From: Flavobacteriales bacterium
GTDB taxonomy: Bacteria > Bacteroidota > Bacteroidia > UBA10329
Reading direction: 5' to 3'
Assembly: GCA_021741075.1 (NCBI GenBank)
Contig: JAIOYO010000019.1
Location: 1-63,441, forward strand
DNA: 63,441 nt
The position numbers were made by a program, and so were the translations under genes. The notes under the pieces are model-generated. The model did not search any database. It was not told where the DNA came from and was given only the letters and a program-made list of their open reading frames with translations. Shown piece after piece: positions 9,751 to 18,446 of the stretch (within the stretch, counting starts at the first letter, position 1; each line of letters opens with the position of its first letter).

Positions 9751-9784
9751 CGTGCTAAGTTACCGATGAAAAGATGGAAAAATC

Positions 9785-9808
9785 AAAGCCCCGCAATTGC
9801 GAGGCTTT
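9785..9808 (-). terminator. Rho-independent terminator after tRNA-Phe
   Basis: An inverted repeat AAAGCC-(C)-CGCAATTGCG-(A)-GGCTTT with one mismatch is followed on the minus strand by GATTTTTC. It lies directly 3' of the tRNA gene and should end its transcript before the kinase operon. Confidence 0.8.
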
Positions 9809-9812
9809 GAAG

Positions 9813-9885
<73 letters not shown>

Positions 9886-9954
9886 TCTTTTGAGGGCTGC
9901 AAATGTAAAAATATTTCGATTTCACGAAACCTCAACTTTAAACTTTACGCTAGT

Positions 9955-9962
9955 TACCTTTG
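9955..9962 (+). promoter_or_regulatory. -7 box of coaX operon promoter
   Basis: TACCTTTG matches the Bacteroidota -7 consensus TAnnTTTG exactly and ends 7 bases before the coaX ATG. No clear -33 TTTG is visible. The transcript would have almost no leader. Confidence 0.5.
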
Positions 9963-9969
9963 TGCTCTT

Positions 9970-10686
9970 ATGAATCTGGCTATTGACATCGGCAATTCGC
10001 GTATTAAATGGGCTCGTTTTGAGCAGCAAAAAGTTATTGAATCTGGTATGGTTCCCGAATCTGACCTTACCGCATTAAAAGCTCTTATGACTTTTCATGT
10101 TGGCGATGATATTACCATTTCATCAGTAATAAAGCTGAATTCGACATTTCTAGAATTCTGCAAAGAGTCAAAAGCAATGTTAATTGATTCGTCAACCCCG
10201 ATTCCAATCACAAATAATTACGCCACTCCTACTACTTTGGGAATGGATCGATTGTGTGCCGCAATTGGAGCAAAAAGCCTGTTTCCAGATAATCCAGTTC
10301 TATCTATTGATATTGGCACGTGCATTAAATATGAATTCATTACTGTAGATGGTCAATATGAAGGAGGAAACATTTCGCCAGGACTTCAAATGCGGTTTTC
10401 GTCTCTTAACAATTACACATCAAAATTGCCTGCTTTAAAACCAGAAAAAACAATCGGTCCAATTGGCCGTTCAACTAATGAGGCACTTCGGCTTGGCGTA
10501 CAACAAGGAATGTTATTCGAAATTCAGGCAATGATCAGCACCATCCAGACGTTACACCCCAACTTAAAAACGGTTGGAACAGGCGGAGATTTGCCTTTTT
10601 TTGTCAATGAACTTAAAACTCACATCTTTGCGGATCTTTTGCTCGTGCTACGAGGCATAAATGAAATTTACTTACACAACACTTAG
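9970..10686 (+). CDS. coaX: Type III pantothenate kinase
   Basis: A 238-residue ASKHA-fold kinase that phosphorylates pantothenate, the first step of CoA synthesis. The phosphate-binding DIGNSRIKWA motif lies at the N-terminus. PTTLGMDR, SIDIGTCIKY, GGNISPG and the TGGD motif near the C-terminus follow in family order. The ATG at 9970 is chosen because an in-frame upstream start (9859) would lie inside the tRNA-Phe gene, and because MNLAIDIGN is the normal family start. It heads a six-gene operon. panC and panD, which make pantothenate, lie about 39 kb away in the same window. Confidence 0.95.
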   Translation: MNLAIDIGNSRIKWARFEQQKVIESGMVPESDLTALKALMTFHVGDDITISSVIKLNSTFLEFCKESKAMLIDSSTPIPITNNYATPTTLGMDRLCAAIGAKSLFPDNPVLSIDIGTCIKYEFITVDGQYEGGNISPGLQMRFSSLNNYTSKLPALKPEKTIGPIGRSTNEALRLGVQQGMLFEIQAMISTIQTLHPNLKTVGTGGDLPFFVNELKTHIFADLLLVLRGINEIYLHNT

Positions 10687-12097
10687 ACGGCCTTTGCTGT
10701 CGCTAATGCTCATTCTCCTAAGCGGATGGGCATTTGTTTCCTTCGCTCAACCAGCCAATAATTCGCCTTATGCGCGCTACGGCTTGGGTAATTTGAACAA
10801 TGGCGCCAATGTCCGTTCGGCCGGCATTGGTGGAATGAGCATTGCCATGCGAGAGGATAGCATTCCTTATCTAGTCAATTTTCTTAATCCAGCATCTTAC
10901 ACTTCTATTGGGTTTACGGCATTTGATATTGGCATTTACGGAAACGTAGCCACAATATCTTCAAGCACCGAAACACAGAATGTAAACAAGGCAAATCTGT
11001 CTTATTTCGCGTTTGGGTTTCCAATTCTCCAGCTCAGAACCCGAATCAAAAGAGATAGTACTGAAGAAGGTCAAAGTAAATGGATACAAACCAATCAGAA
11101 ACGTTTGTTTTGGGGTGGTTCATTCGGATTGCGCGAATTTAGCAGTGTTAATTACTCGGCTACTGACTCAAGATTGGATGAAACTGGCATTTTTGGTGGC
11201 GATACCGCTTTCAATTACGCCTACGATTTTCAAGGTGATGGCGGGCTTAACCAGTTCTTCATTGGAATTGGCATTTCGCCATTCAAAAACTTCTCTGTTG
11301 GATTAAATGCTTCCTACATCTTCGGCAGAATGAATCGCGTGCAGCGACTTGAAATTCAAGAATCGAATTATTTCAATGTAAAAACCGACCGTTACACTGA
11401 CGTTGGTGGTTTCTACTTAGACTATGGCTTGCAATACACATTAGCCGTAAAAGGCGGAAAGGACGTGCTCACATTTGGTAGCACATTTGCGCATCCAATG
11501 AAAGTGAGAGCAAGCAGTACAACTTTAGCACGAACCTACACTCTTACAACATTTGGAGAAGATCTCTTTAGAGACACCATTCTCTACAGAAAAATAACCG
11601 GTGGACATATTTCTATGCCTTGGAAATATGGCTTTGGACTTACTTGGAAAAAAGGAGAGAAGTGGCTTTTTGGGGTTGAACACACCCAAGAACTTTGGAG
11701 TACCTATAGAGATGTTGATGGAAAAAACGATTCGCTCGAAGACGCATGGAAAACTTCAGCTGGAATTGAATTCAAACCATCTGTTCCTGAAACGAATCGT
11801 GGGTTTTGGGCCTACTTTGGAAAGATGCATTATCGGCTTGGAGGATACTATGCCATGAGCCAATATAGAGTCAATAGCGTGCAGCTTCCAGAATATGGCA
11901 TAACTCTTGGTTTTGGTTTCCCACTTAGAAGAAGTCGAGCAGGTGGAGACAAGTTCATTCAAAGCATGATAAACTTTGCTGTTGAATGGGGACAAAGGGG
12001 AACAACAGACAAATTACTCCTACTTGAAAACTACTGGAACTTTAAACTTGGTTTCACTCTAAACGATAGATGGTTTATTAAACGTAAATACGAATGA
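10661..12097 (+). CDS. Predicted outer-membrane beta-barrel protein
   Basis: A 478-residue exported protein. The N-terminus has a basic start, a hydrophobic segment (LLSLMLILLSGWAFVSFA) and a signal peptidase-like site before QPANNSPYARYGLGNL, the conserved start of a Bacteroidota outer-membrane family often found beside lptC. The mature part has alternating aromatic/Gly strands typical of a barrel (FGFPIL, FSVGLNASYIFGR, YGFGLTWKKGEKWLFG) and ends near a strand-like FKLGFTLNDRWFIKRKYE. The gene starts 26 bases inside coaX. It shares its stop with the start of the next gene (ATGA). A FadL-like transport role is possible but not shown. Confidence 0.8.
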   Translation: MKFTYTTLRRPLLSLMLILLSGWAFVSFAQPANNSPYARYGLGNLNNGANVRSAGIGGMSIAMREDSIPYLVNFLNPASYTSIGFTAFDIGIYGNVATISSSTETQNVNKANLSYFAFGFPILQLRTRIKRDSTEEGQSKWIQTNQKRLFWGGSFGLREFSSVNYSATDSRLDETGIFGGDTAFNYAYDFQGDGGLNQFFIGIGISPFKNFSVGLNASYIFGRMNRVQRLEIQESNYFNVKTDRYTDVGGFYLDYGLQYTLAVKGGKDVLTFGSTFAHPMKVRASSTTLARTYTLTTFGEDLFRDTILYRKITGGHISMPWKYGFGLTWKKGEKWLFGVEHTQELWSTYRDVDGKNDSLEDAWKTSAGIEFKPSVPETNRGFWAYFGKMHYRLGGYYAMSQYRVNSVQLPEYGITLGFGFPLRRSRAGGDKFIQSMINFAVEWGQRGTTDKLLLLENYWNFKLGFTLNDRWFIKRKYE

Positions 12098-13458
12098 AAA
12101 TGAAAAAGGACAGTTTTACACTTACCAACATTACGATGCTCGTTCTTGTACAACTGATGTTGATGGGAACGATAAATGGCTTTGCACAAGAAGAAAAGTT
12201 TGGAGACAATCCAGACAAGTGCAAGGAAAACCTTTCGCTGTATCGAGAATACTATAAACAGAAAAATTATGCTGATGCCATGATTGGCTGGCGATGGGCA
12301 TTCTTCAATTGCCCAGAATCCACCAAGAATATCGTTATCAACGGCACCACTCTAATTGAAGCTAAGATAAAGGAGAACGAAGCAAATCCAGCTTTGAAAA
12401 AAGCATATTTAGACACACTTTGGATGGTTTACAATAAGCGCATTGAACTTTATCCAGAGGACAAAGGCTACGCTCTAGGGCGCATGGGAATGGACATGTA
12501 TGATTATTCGGAAGAAGATTACTCAAAAGCCTACAACACGCTTAGCGAAGCAACCAAGACTGACAAATTGGATACAGATCCTTACGTTTTAATGAAGCTC
12601 TATTTGGCTGGAATGAAACGATTGGTTGCCAAGGAGTTGGAGATGGAAGTATTGTATGATCTTTATGATGAAGCATCTGCAATCCTTGACGCCCAGCGAA
12701 AGAAAATTCCAGCTGATGCTACTGAAGACAACAACACAGATCTTAAGAAACTTAACCAAGCAGGTGGAATCATTGATCAGAATTTTGAACGAATTGCACA
12801 AGAAGATCAATACATCTCACTTATGCAGCCTAAAGTTGATGCAGCTCCTACCGATGCTGCATTGCTCGAAAAAGTCACCAACATGATGGTGAAGCGTAGT
12901 TGGACAAGTAATCCATTCTACTTAGAAACTTCTGCAAAACTTTACAAATTGAATCCCTCGGCTGATGCTGCCTACAACCTTTATGAAGGTCATGCAAGAA
13001 AAGGAAACGAGTCTGAAGCAACTAAATTCTTGGAAGAATCAATCAAATTGGAACAAGACAAGAATGCGAAAGCAGAGAGAATGCTAAAATTGGCCAAGGT
13101 TTATGGCTCTCAAAAAAACTATGGAAGAGCACGGTCAACTGCCCAAGAAGCAGCTGCTTTGAAATCAGGCTGGGGAGACCCTTACATATATATAGGCGAC
13201 CTGTACCTAGGAACAACATCAAGCTGCGGAGATAACGCTTGCAACCAAAAATATGGAGTTTGGGCAGCAGAAGACATGTTCGGAAAAGCAAAATCTGTGG
13301 ATTCATCCGTTTCTGGAGATGCCAACTCAAAAATTTCATCGTGCAAGAAATACTACCCATCTGCCAAAGATTGTTTCTTCTACGGATTAAAATCTGGAGA
13401 CCTGGTTACGGTTGGGGGCTGGATTGGAGTTGAGACAACGGCACGATTTGCAGACTGA
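12094..13458 (+). CDS. Exported tetratricopeptide-repeat protein
   Basis: A 454-residue protein with a signal peptide (hydrophobic ITMLVLVQLMLMGTINGFAQ) and helical TPR-like repeats. The first is near CKENLSLYREYYKQKNYADAM, and several occur in the second half around DAAYNLYEGHARKGNESEA and MLKLAKVYGSQKNYGRA. A Cys-containing region (SSCGDNACN, SSCKKYYPSAKDC) near the end may form disulfides. Probably periplasmic. The 4-base overlap with the barrel gene suggests they act together, perhaps as barrel plus periplasmic scaffold. No specific function can be assigned. Confidence 0.8.
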   Translation: MKMKKDSFTLTNITMLVLVQLMLMGTINGFAQEEKFGDNPDKCKENLSLYREYYKQKNYADAMIGWRWAFFNCPESTKNIVINGTTLIEAKIKENEANPALKKAYLDTLWMVYNKRIELYPEDKGYALGRMGMDMYDYSEEDYSKAYNTLSEATKTDKLDTDPYVLMKLYLAGMKRLVAKELEMEVLYDLYDEASAILDAQRKKIPADATEDNNTDLKKLNQAGGIIDQNFERIAQEDQYISLMQPKVDAAPTDAALLEKVTNMMVKRSWTSNPFYLETSAKLYKLNPSADAAYNLYEGHARKGNESEATKFLEESIKLEQDKNAKAERMLKLAKVYGSQKNYGRARSTAQEAAALKSGWGDPYIYIGDLYLGTTSSCGDNACNQKYGVWAAEDMFGKAKSVDSSVSGDANSKISSCKKYYPSAKDCFFYGLKSGDLVTVGGWIGVETTARFAD

Positions 13459-13483
13459 TTTTAAAATAGTTGCACTTAAAAAG

Positions 13484-14044
13484 GTGAGAGGACTTTGGTT
13501 CTCTTACCTTTTTCTTTTTTCGCTTGTATTAGGCGGATGCGTGAATGACATGGACGAGGTGAACGCCATTGTCGAAACTGAAACTCTCCCCATTTCAGTA
13601 GGAGATGATGTTCAAATCATTTATTCCGATTCTGCCCTATTGAAGGTAATTCTTGAGGCCAAACATCTCGAGCGATTTACTGGCGAAGATCCTTACCTCG
13701 AAATGACCAATGGCGTTTATGTGAGATTCTTTAACAATCAAGGAGCTATTGAATCTGAATTACGCTCAAATTATGCCATAAGCTACGAGCATTCGGACAT
13801 TATGGAAGCCAAGGAAAATGTAATTGTTGTTAACAAAAAAGGAGAAACGCTAAATACAGAGCATCTCATTTGGGAAAAGAAAACCGAAAAGATTAGAACA
13901 GATGAGTTTGTGAAGATTACTACCGAAGATGAAGTTATCTTTGGTCATGGATTGGAGTCCAATCAAGATTTCACCAAATACAGAATCAAAAAAATCAAAG
14001 GAACAATAAACCTAAAAGATGCTGAAAGTTCTGAAAGTCCTTGA
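13484..14044 (+). CDS. lptC: LptC-like lipopolysaccharide export lipoprotein
   Basis: A protein of about 186 residues. The GTG start places a lipoprotein signal (VRGLWFSYLFLFSLVLGG-C) at the N-terminus with the lipobox Cys after LGG. An ATG at 13412 in the same frame would add 24 residues and lie within the preceding gene, so GTG is preferred. The rest matches the LptC/OstA-like beta pattern: SDSALLKVILEAKHLERF, MTNGVYVRFFNNQG, LRSNYAISYEHSDIMEAKENVIVVN and KTEKIRTDEFVKI. LptC sits in the inner membrane and passes LPS from LptBFG to LptA. Here it is anchored by lipid rather than by a TM helix, as is common in Bacteroidota. Confidence 0.85.
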   Translation: MRGLWFSYLFLFSLVLGGCVNDMDEVNAIVETETLPISVGDDVQIIYSDSALLKVILEAKHLERFTGEDPYLEMTNGVYVRFFNNQGAIESELRSNYAISYEHSDIMEAKENVIVVNKKGETLNTEHLIWEKKTEKIRTDEFVKITTEDEVIFGHGLESNQDFTKYRIKKIKGTINLKDAESSESP

Positions 14045-14234
14045 AATGGCATGGTTACTCATTGGAGTTTTCTCCGTAGTGATGGGTGCATATCTATTCA
14101 ACCTGCACGGATGGGATGAGTCTAAATGGTTCTTTATAGGGGCTTTGATGGCAGGAATTTTCTTCACTTTCCGTAGACGGCAACGCCTTAAATTCGAGCA
14201 GTCAGAAAAAGAACAGAAAAACGGAAGCAATTGA
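14019..14234 (+). CDS. Small two-helix membrane protein
   Basis: 71 residues with TM helices at about 9-26 and 38-51 (WFFIGALMAGIFFTF), then a basic, charged tail (RRRQRLKFEQ). It begins inside lptC. A second in-frame ATG at 14046 would leave only one base between genes, but the longer start fits small membrane proteins that I recall between lptC and CNNM genes in Bacteroidota. Its stop overlaps the TTG start of the next gene. Function unknown. Confidence 0.75.
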   Translation: MLKVLKVLEMAWLLIGVFSVVMGAYLFNLHGWDESKWFFIGALMAGIFFTFRRRQRLKFEQSEKEQKNGSN

Positions 14235-15481
14235 GTTATCTGGTTATCATACTCGTTTGCCTTGTGCTTTCTGCATTCTTTTCTGGAATGGAGATTGCAT
14301 TTGTTTCTGCCAACCGTTTTAAGATTGAGGTTGACAGAAAGAAAGGACATTTATCTGGCTCAATTATCGGAACATTTCTCGAACAACCATCTCGTTTTAT
14401 TAGCACATTACTGGTCGGAAACAACATAGCTTTAGTAGTCTATGGCATTACGATGGCCAAAATTCTTGAGCCTGAAATCAGAAATTTCACCAGCTCTGAA
14501 TCTGTGATTTTGGTTGTACAAACAATCCTTTCAACGTTGCTGATACTTGTTACAGCAGAGTTCCTGCCGAAAGCATTTTTCAGAATTAATCCAAATCGAA
14601 TGCTGGATATTTTTGCAGTTCCAGCAAAAGTGTTTTACTTGTTTTTATATCCACTCGTATGGGTTATAGACCGTTTTTCGAAGCAAATTTTATCGTCCAT
14701 TTTCAAGGTGAAATTGAACGAAGAAAAAATGACCTTCGGACGCTCAGATTTAGATGATTACGTCAACGAATTCACCGGTAAAGATGAAGAAGAAGCTGTT
14801 GACAGTGAAATTCAAATTTTCCGTAACGCACTAAATTTCAGCGACATTAAGGTGCGAACATGCATGCTTCCGCGTACCGAAATCATCGCTCTAGACATAA
14901 ATACTACCATAGATGACCTTAGAGATAATTTCGTAGAAACGGGTCTATCTAAGATTCTCATTTTCAGAGGGGATATAGATAACATCATTGGATATGTTCA
15001 TTCATTCGAACTATTCCAAAAGCCTACTAGCATCAACAGTATTATTAGACCAATAAGCTTAGTGCCAGAAAGCACCAAGGTAAAAGACCTCTTGAAGCAA
15101 TTTGGTCAACAACGAAGAAGTGTAGCCGTGGTTCTCAACGAATTTGGCGGGACCGCAGGAATGGTAACGGTTGAGGATATAATTGAAGAGATTTTTGGTG
15201 ACATCGAAGATGAACATGACGTGGAAGACCTCGTAGAGGAAAAAATAAGCAACAATCAGTTTCGTCTTTCTGCGAGATTAGAAATAGCATACATCAATCA
15301 GGAATTCAACCTTGACCTTCCCGAATCTGATAATTATGGAACTCTAGCCGGATTTATTATTGAACATCATCAGAGCATCCCAGCTGTTGATGAGGTAATA
15401 CGAGTAGATGATTTTGAATTTACAGTTACTCGTGTTGATAGTACTCGAATTGAAGAAGTATTGCTTACGATATTGGATTAG
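14231..15481 (+). CDS. CNNM/CBS-domain transporter-type membrane protein (hemolysin C/CorC family)
   Basis: A 416-residue protein. The N-terminal CNNM (DUF21) domain has about four TM segments (SYLVIILVCLVLSAFFSGMEI onward, LLVGNNIALVVYG). It is followed by two CBS domains (about 205-325, including MLPRTEIIALD and VVLNEFGGTAGMVTVEDIIEEIFGDI) and a C-terminal CorC_HlyC domain (GTLAGFIIEHH). Family members are implicated in Mg/Co transport, and GldE of flavobacteria is a paralogue. The start is TTG in a TTGA overlap with the previous stop, so it is translationally coupled. It is the last gene of the coaX operon. Confidence 0.88.
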   Translation: MSYLVIILVCLVLSAFFSGMEIAFVSANRFKIEVDRKKGHLSGSIIGTFLEQPSRFISTLLVGNNIALVVYGITMAKILEPEIRNFTSSESVILVVQTILSTLLILVTAEFLPKAFFRINPNRMLDIFAVPAKVFYLFLYPLVWVIDRFSKQILSSIFKVKLNEEKMTFGRSDLDDYVNEFTGKDEEEAVDSEIQIFRNALNFSDIKVRTCMLPRTEIIALDINTTIDDLRDNFVETGLSKILIFRGDIDNIIGYVHSFELFQKPTSINSIIRPISLVPESTKVKDLLKQFGQQRRSVAVVLNEFGGTAGMVTVEDIIEEIFGDIEDEHDVEDLVEEKISNNQFRLSARLEIAYINQEFNLDLPESDNYGTLAGFIIEHHQSIPAVDEVIRVDDFEFTVTRVDSTRIEEVLLTILD

Positions 15482-15564
15482 TTCCGCGTTGAAATAAATG
15501 TTAATAGTGTATTAACACCTGATTTCTTTAGGATGTCCAATTTTGCAACCTAAATAGCCAGCAA

Positions 15565-16245
15565 ATGAAGGACAACCCGACAATCCTAATTGTAGATGAC
15601 GAGGAAGACATTCTTGAGTTTCTCGAATACAATTTAAAAAAAGAAGATTTCGAGGTACATACAGCTTCTTCAGGCCGAACGGCTATCGAAATTGCGCAGC
15701 GTGTTACTCCAGATCTTATTATTTTGGACGTAATGATGCCTGGATTAGACGGTATCGAAACCTGCAAAGAGTTACGTGACATTCCAAAATTGAAGAACAC
15801 GTTGATTGCATTTCTAACAGCTAGAAACGAAGACTATTCTCAAATAGCTGGATTTGATGCAGGAGCCGATGATTTCATCAATAAGCCAATTAAGCCACGA
15901 GTTCTTATTAGCAGAATTAAAGCATTGCTGAGAAGGAACAATCCGCTCCAGAAAAAACAGGTTTTTGAAACAGAATCGGGACTTAAGATTGATCGAGACA
16001 AATACTTGATAGAACTTGCTGGCATGGAAATGACACTTCCCAAAAAGGAATTTGAATTGTTGGCACTACTTGCTTCAAAACCTGGCCATGTCTTTACGCG
16101 CGACAACATTTTGAATTCGGTTTGGGGCGCGCAAGTAGTGGTTGGCGATCGTACAATTGACGTTCACATACGGAAACTTCGAGAAAAGATTGGTGACAAC
16201 GCAATAAAGACAGTGAAAGGGGTCGGTTATAAATTCGAACAGTAA
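15565..16245 (+). CDS. Response regulator, OmpR/PhoB type
   Basis: 226 residues. The receiver has acidic residues at Asp11-Asp12, phosphorylation site Asp55 in LIILDVMMPGLDG, and Lys in NKPIKP. The C-terminal winged helix (about 130-225) contains LTxxEF-like LPKKEFELLALLASKPG and VVGDRTIDVHIRKLREKIG. It lies 10 bases upstream of a PhoR-like kinase and forms a two-gene system with it. Such a PhoBR-like pair is common in Bacteroidota. Whether it senses phosphate cannot be judged from this sequence, as no pst or pho genes are nearby. A near-consensus -7 box (CAATTTTG) lies shortly upstream. Confidence 0.94.
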   Translation: MKDNPTILIVDDEEDILEFLEYNLKKEDFEVHTASSGRTAIEIAQRVTPDLIILDVMMPGLDGIETCKELRDIPKLKNTLIAFLTARNEDYSQIAGFDAGADDFINKPIKPRVLISRIKALLRRNNPLQKKQVFETESGLKIDRDKYLIELAGMEMTLPKKEFELLALLASKPGHVFTRDNILNSVWGAQVVVGDRTIDVHIRKLREKIGDNAIKTVKGVGYKFEQ

Positions 16246-16255
16246 TTTCGCGGTC

Positions 16256-17311
16256 GTGAAAGGCCCAATCCAACGCAATTTAATTCCGGCTGCAGCATTT
16301 ATCATTTCAGTAACTACTACGTTGCTGCTTTCTTTTATTGACCTAGCGTTGCTAGGCCATTTTAGCTTAATTCGAGCCCTGTTTACATTTTTCATCTTGT
16401 TAACGGTCAGTTATTTGGTGGTTCGTTATGCTGTGAACCATTTTATTTATGAAAAGATTAAACTCATTTACAAGACAATTCACGACTTAAAGACTCCGAA
16501 GGCTCAGCTAAAAGCCATGCTACAGGCCGACATGAACTCCCTTGAAACAGTCAATAAGGATGTGATTTCTTGGGCAGAGACGAAGCAGCAGGAAATTCAA
16601 TCACTTCAAGAGCAGGAAGAATATCGGAGAGATTTTTTAGGAAACGTTTCCCATGAACTAAAAACACCCATTTTTAATATTCAAGGTTATGTTCACACCT
16701 TGCTTGATGGCGGATTGGAAGACAAGGAGATTAACCGAAAATTCCTAATTCGTGCTGACAAGAGCGTTGAACGACTGATTTCAGTGGTGGAGGATTTGGA
16801 TGTGATTTCGCGTTTAGAATCTGGGCGATTAGAACTCAATATTCAACGAGTAAATATTGTGGAACTGGCCAGAGAGGTGATGGAAATGGAAGAAATGAAA
16901 GCTGACCAACGGAATATTTCCATTCGTTTTAACGAGAAATACGAGAAGCCAATTTATGTAATGGCTGATGGTAACCAAATAAAGCAATTGTACATAAATC
17001 TCCTTGATAATAGCATCAAATACGGATCAAAGAATGGCTCCATTAAACTGCGGTTTTACGACATGGATCAAAACATTCTATGTGAGGTTGCAGATGACGG
17101 CCCAGGAATCGACCCGAAACATTTGCCACGATTATTCGAACGATTTTACCGCGTAGACAAGGCCAGAGACCGACATGCAGGAGGGACAGGATTGGGATTA
17201 TCCATCGTAAAACACATCATTGATGCACACAAACAAACCATAAATGTGCGTTCGCAGGTTGGAGAAGACTCAGGAACCACTTTCTCGTTTACGCTTAAGA
17301 AAGCGAAATAA
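16256..17311 (+). CDS. PhoR-like sensor histidine kinase
   Basis: 351 residues starting at GTG. Two adjacent TM helices (about 9-31 and 40-58) have only a short loop between them, so no periplasmic sensor exists. A coiled-coil/HAMP-like linker leads to HisKA with His133 in GNVSHELKTP. The ATPase has NLLDNSIKYG, DDGPGIDP and GTGLGLSIVKH boxes. It is the cognate kinase of the OmpR-type regulator just upstream. Its 3' end overlaps the convergent glycosyltransferase gene by 17 bases. Confidence 0.93.
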   Translation: MKGPIQRNLIPAAAFIISVTTTLLLSFIDLALLGHFSLIRALFTFFILLTVSYLVVRYAVNHFIYEKIKLIYKTIHDLKTPKAQLKAMLQADMNSLETVNKDVISWAETKQQEIQSLQEQEEYRRDFLGNVSHELKTPIFNIQGYVHTLLDGGLEDKEINRKFLIRADKSVERLISVVEDLDVISRLESGRLELNIQRVNIVELAREVMEMEEMKADQRNISIRFNEKYEKPIYVMADGNQIKQLYINLLDNSIKYGSKNGSIKLRFYDMDQNILCEVADDGPGIDPKHLPRLFERFYRVDKARDRHAGGTGLGLSIVKHIIDAHKQTINVRSQVGEDSGTTFSFTLKKAK

Positions 17312-18347
17312 TGAAAGCGTCTATTGCCTGTTTAAAATCTGAACTTGGTCGCTGAGCGAATCCTGAAAATTCATTTCTCGAATCCCAAGCTTTCTGTAAT
17401 TGAAAATCGCGTTGCTTCATCATCATATGCGTTCCATCGCGATGATACTTTTGAGCAAGATATTCTTGTTCGGTCTGCCCTGGGGTTGGTACAAAAACGG
17501 CTTGTTTCCCTAACGTTGAAAGATCCATTATTGTAGAGTAACCCGATCGAGAAACAATAAGCTTGGCCGAAGAAATTTCCTTTTCCAACTGTTGTGCATT
17601 GAGGTGAGAAATCATCCTAACGTTCCCTTCCACTCTATCAAAATCTTTGTCTGGCGTTCCAAGAACTGCAATCGCATTTCCAGCAAAACTCTTGAGTTGT
17701 GATAGAACCAATTTTTCGAATCGCGTGCGTTGAGGTTCGGGACCTGAAATAATCACAAGCATATCTGTTTTCAATACATCCTCCGAAGGGGAGAATCGCG
17801 AAAGCGAACCAATGTATTGCCCATTTCGCGGCAGCGGAAATTTGTGAGCCAAGTCTCCCGAAAGTCCATTGCGCTCATAATCGGGCACCCAAACCTGTGT
17901 GAACTTACGCATATAATCTGCATGAAATCTATAAAGCATCAGCTCAAAAAACGGTGCCTTTATCATTACCTGATGCGTCATATACACACAGGGAATTTTA
18001 TCAGTATACAGTCCGAAACGATTGTCAGAAATCACAGCGTCAAGTTTTAGACTTCCAATTATTTCGTCCAATTCTGAATGCTCCTCGCGAATTCGTTTAA
18101 GTATGTGAGGTGTTGATTGGAACATCTTCCAAACCATACCACTTCCCTCAGGATAGGAAATATTGTAGCCTTCCAACTCTACGCTTTCGACATCGGGAAA
18201 TTCAGCTTTCAAAAGCAACAACGGACGACCCGATGCTGCGATTATCGGCTCATTTCTGGTCTCTAATAGATGACGAATTATTGGGATGCAACGCGTTGCA
18301 TGTCCCAATCCCCAATCGAGTGGCGCTATCAGAATTCGTTTGCCCAT
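17295..18347 (-). CDS. Glycosyltransferase, GT-B fold (MurG/GT28-like)
   Basis: 350 residues. The N-terminal Rossmann-like domain begins with ILIAPLDWGLGHATRCIPI, a glycine-rich motif typical of GT28-type enzymes. The C-terminal domain has GPEPQRTRFE, a SHL-NAQQLEKEISSAKLIVSRSGYSTIMDL stretch and VPTPGQTEQEYLA, which bind the nucleotide-sugar as in MurG. No signal peptide or TM segment, so probably membrane-associated on the cytoplasmic side. It stands alone, convergent with the PhoR-like kinase. The acceptor is unknown; glycolipid or cell-surface glycan synthesis is most likely. Confidence 0.85.
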   Translation of the reverse strand: MGKRILIAPLDWGLGHATRCIPIIRHLLETRNEPIIAASGRPLLLLKAEFPDVESVELEGYNISYPEGSGMVWKMFQSTPHILKRIREEHSELDEIIGSLKLDAVISDNRFGLYTDKIPCVYMTHQVMIKAPFFELMLYRFHADYMRKFTQVWVPDYERNGLSGDLAHKFPLPRNGQYIGSLSRFSPSEDVLKTDMLVIISGPEPQRTRFEKLVLSQLKSFAGNAIAVLGTPDKDFDRVEGNVRMISHLNAQQLEKEISSAKLIVSRSGYSTIMDLSTLGKQAVFVPTPGQTEQEYLAQKYHRDGTHMMMKQRDFQLQKAWDSRNEFSGFAQRPSSDFKQAIDAFIISLS

Positions 18348-18390
18348 TAAATATGTCGCAAATTGATAAAATTAGACCGATAACGATGGA

Positions 18391-18406
18391 CTTGATTTTA
18401 ATCAAG
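18391..18406. promoter_or_regulatory. Palindrome upstream of CocE/NonD hydrolase gene
   Basis: CTTGATTTTAATCAAG has perfect 7-bp arms. It lies 13 bases upstream of the -7 box of the hydrolase gene and between two divergent genes. A possible operator for a dimeric regulator. Confidence 0.35.
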
Positions 18407-18419
18407 CACGAGTCACCAC

Positions 18420-18427
18420 TATATTTG
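18420..18427 (+). promoter_or_regulatory. -7 box for CocE/NonD hydrolase gene
   Basis: TATATTTG is an exact TAnnTTTG match, 19 bases before the ATG. The -33 region overlaps or abuts the palindrome just upstream. Confidence 0.5.
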
Positions 18428-18446
18428 CCATCCCCTAATTCATATT

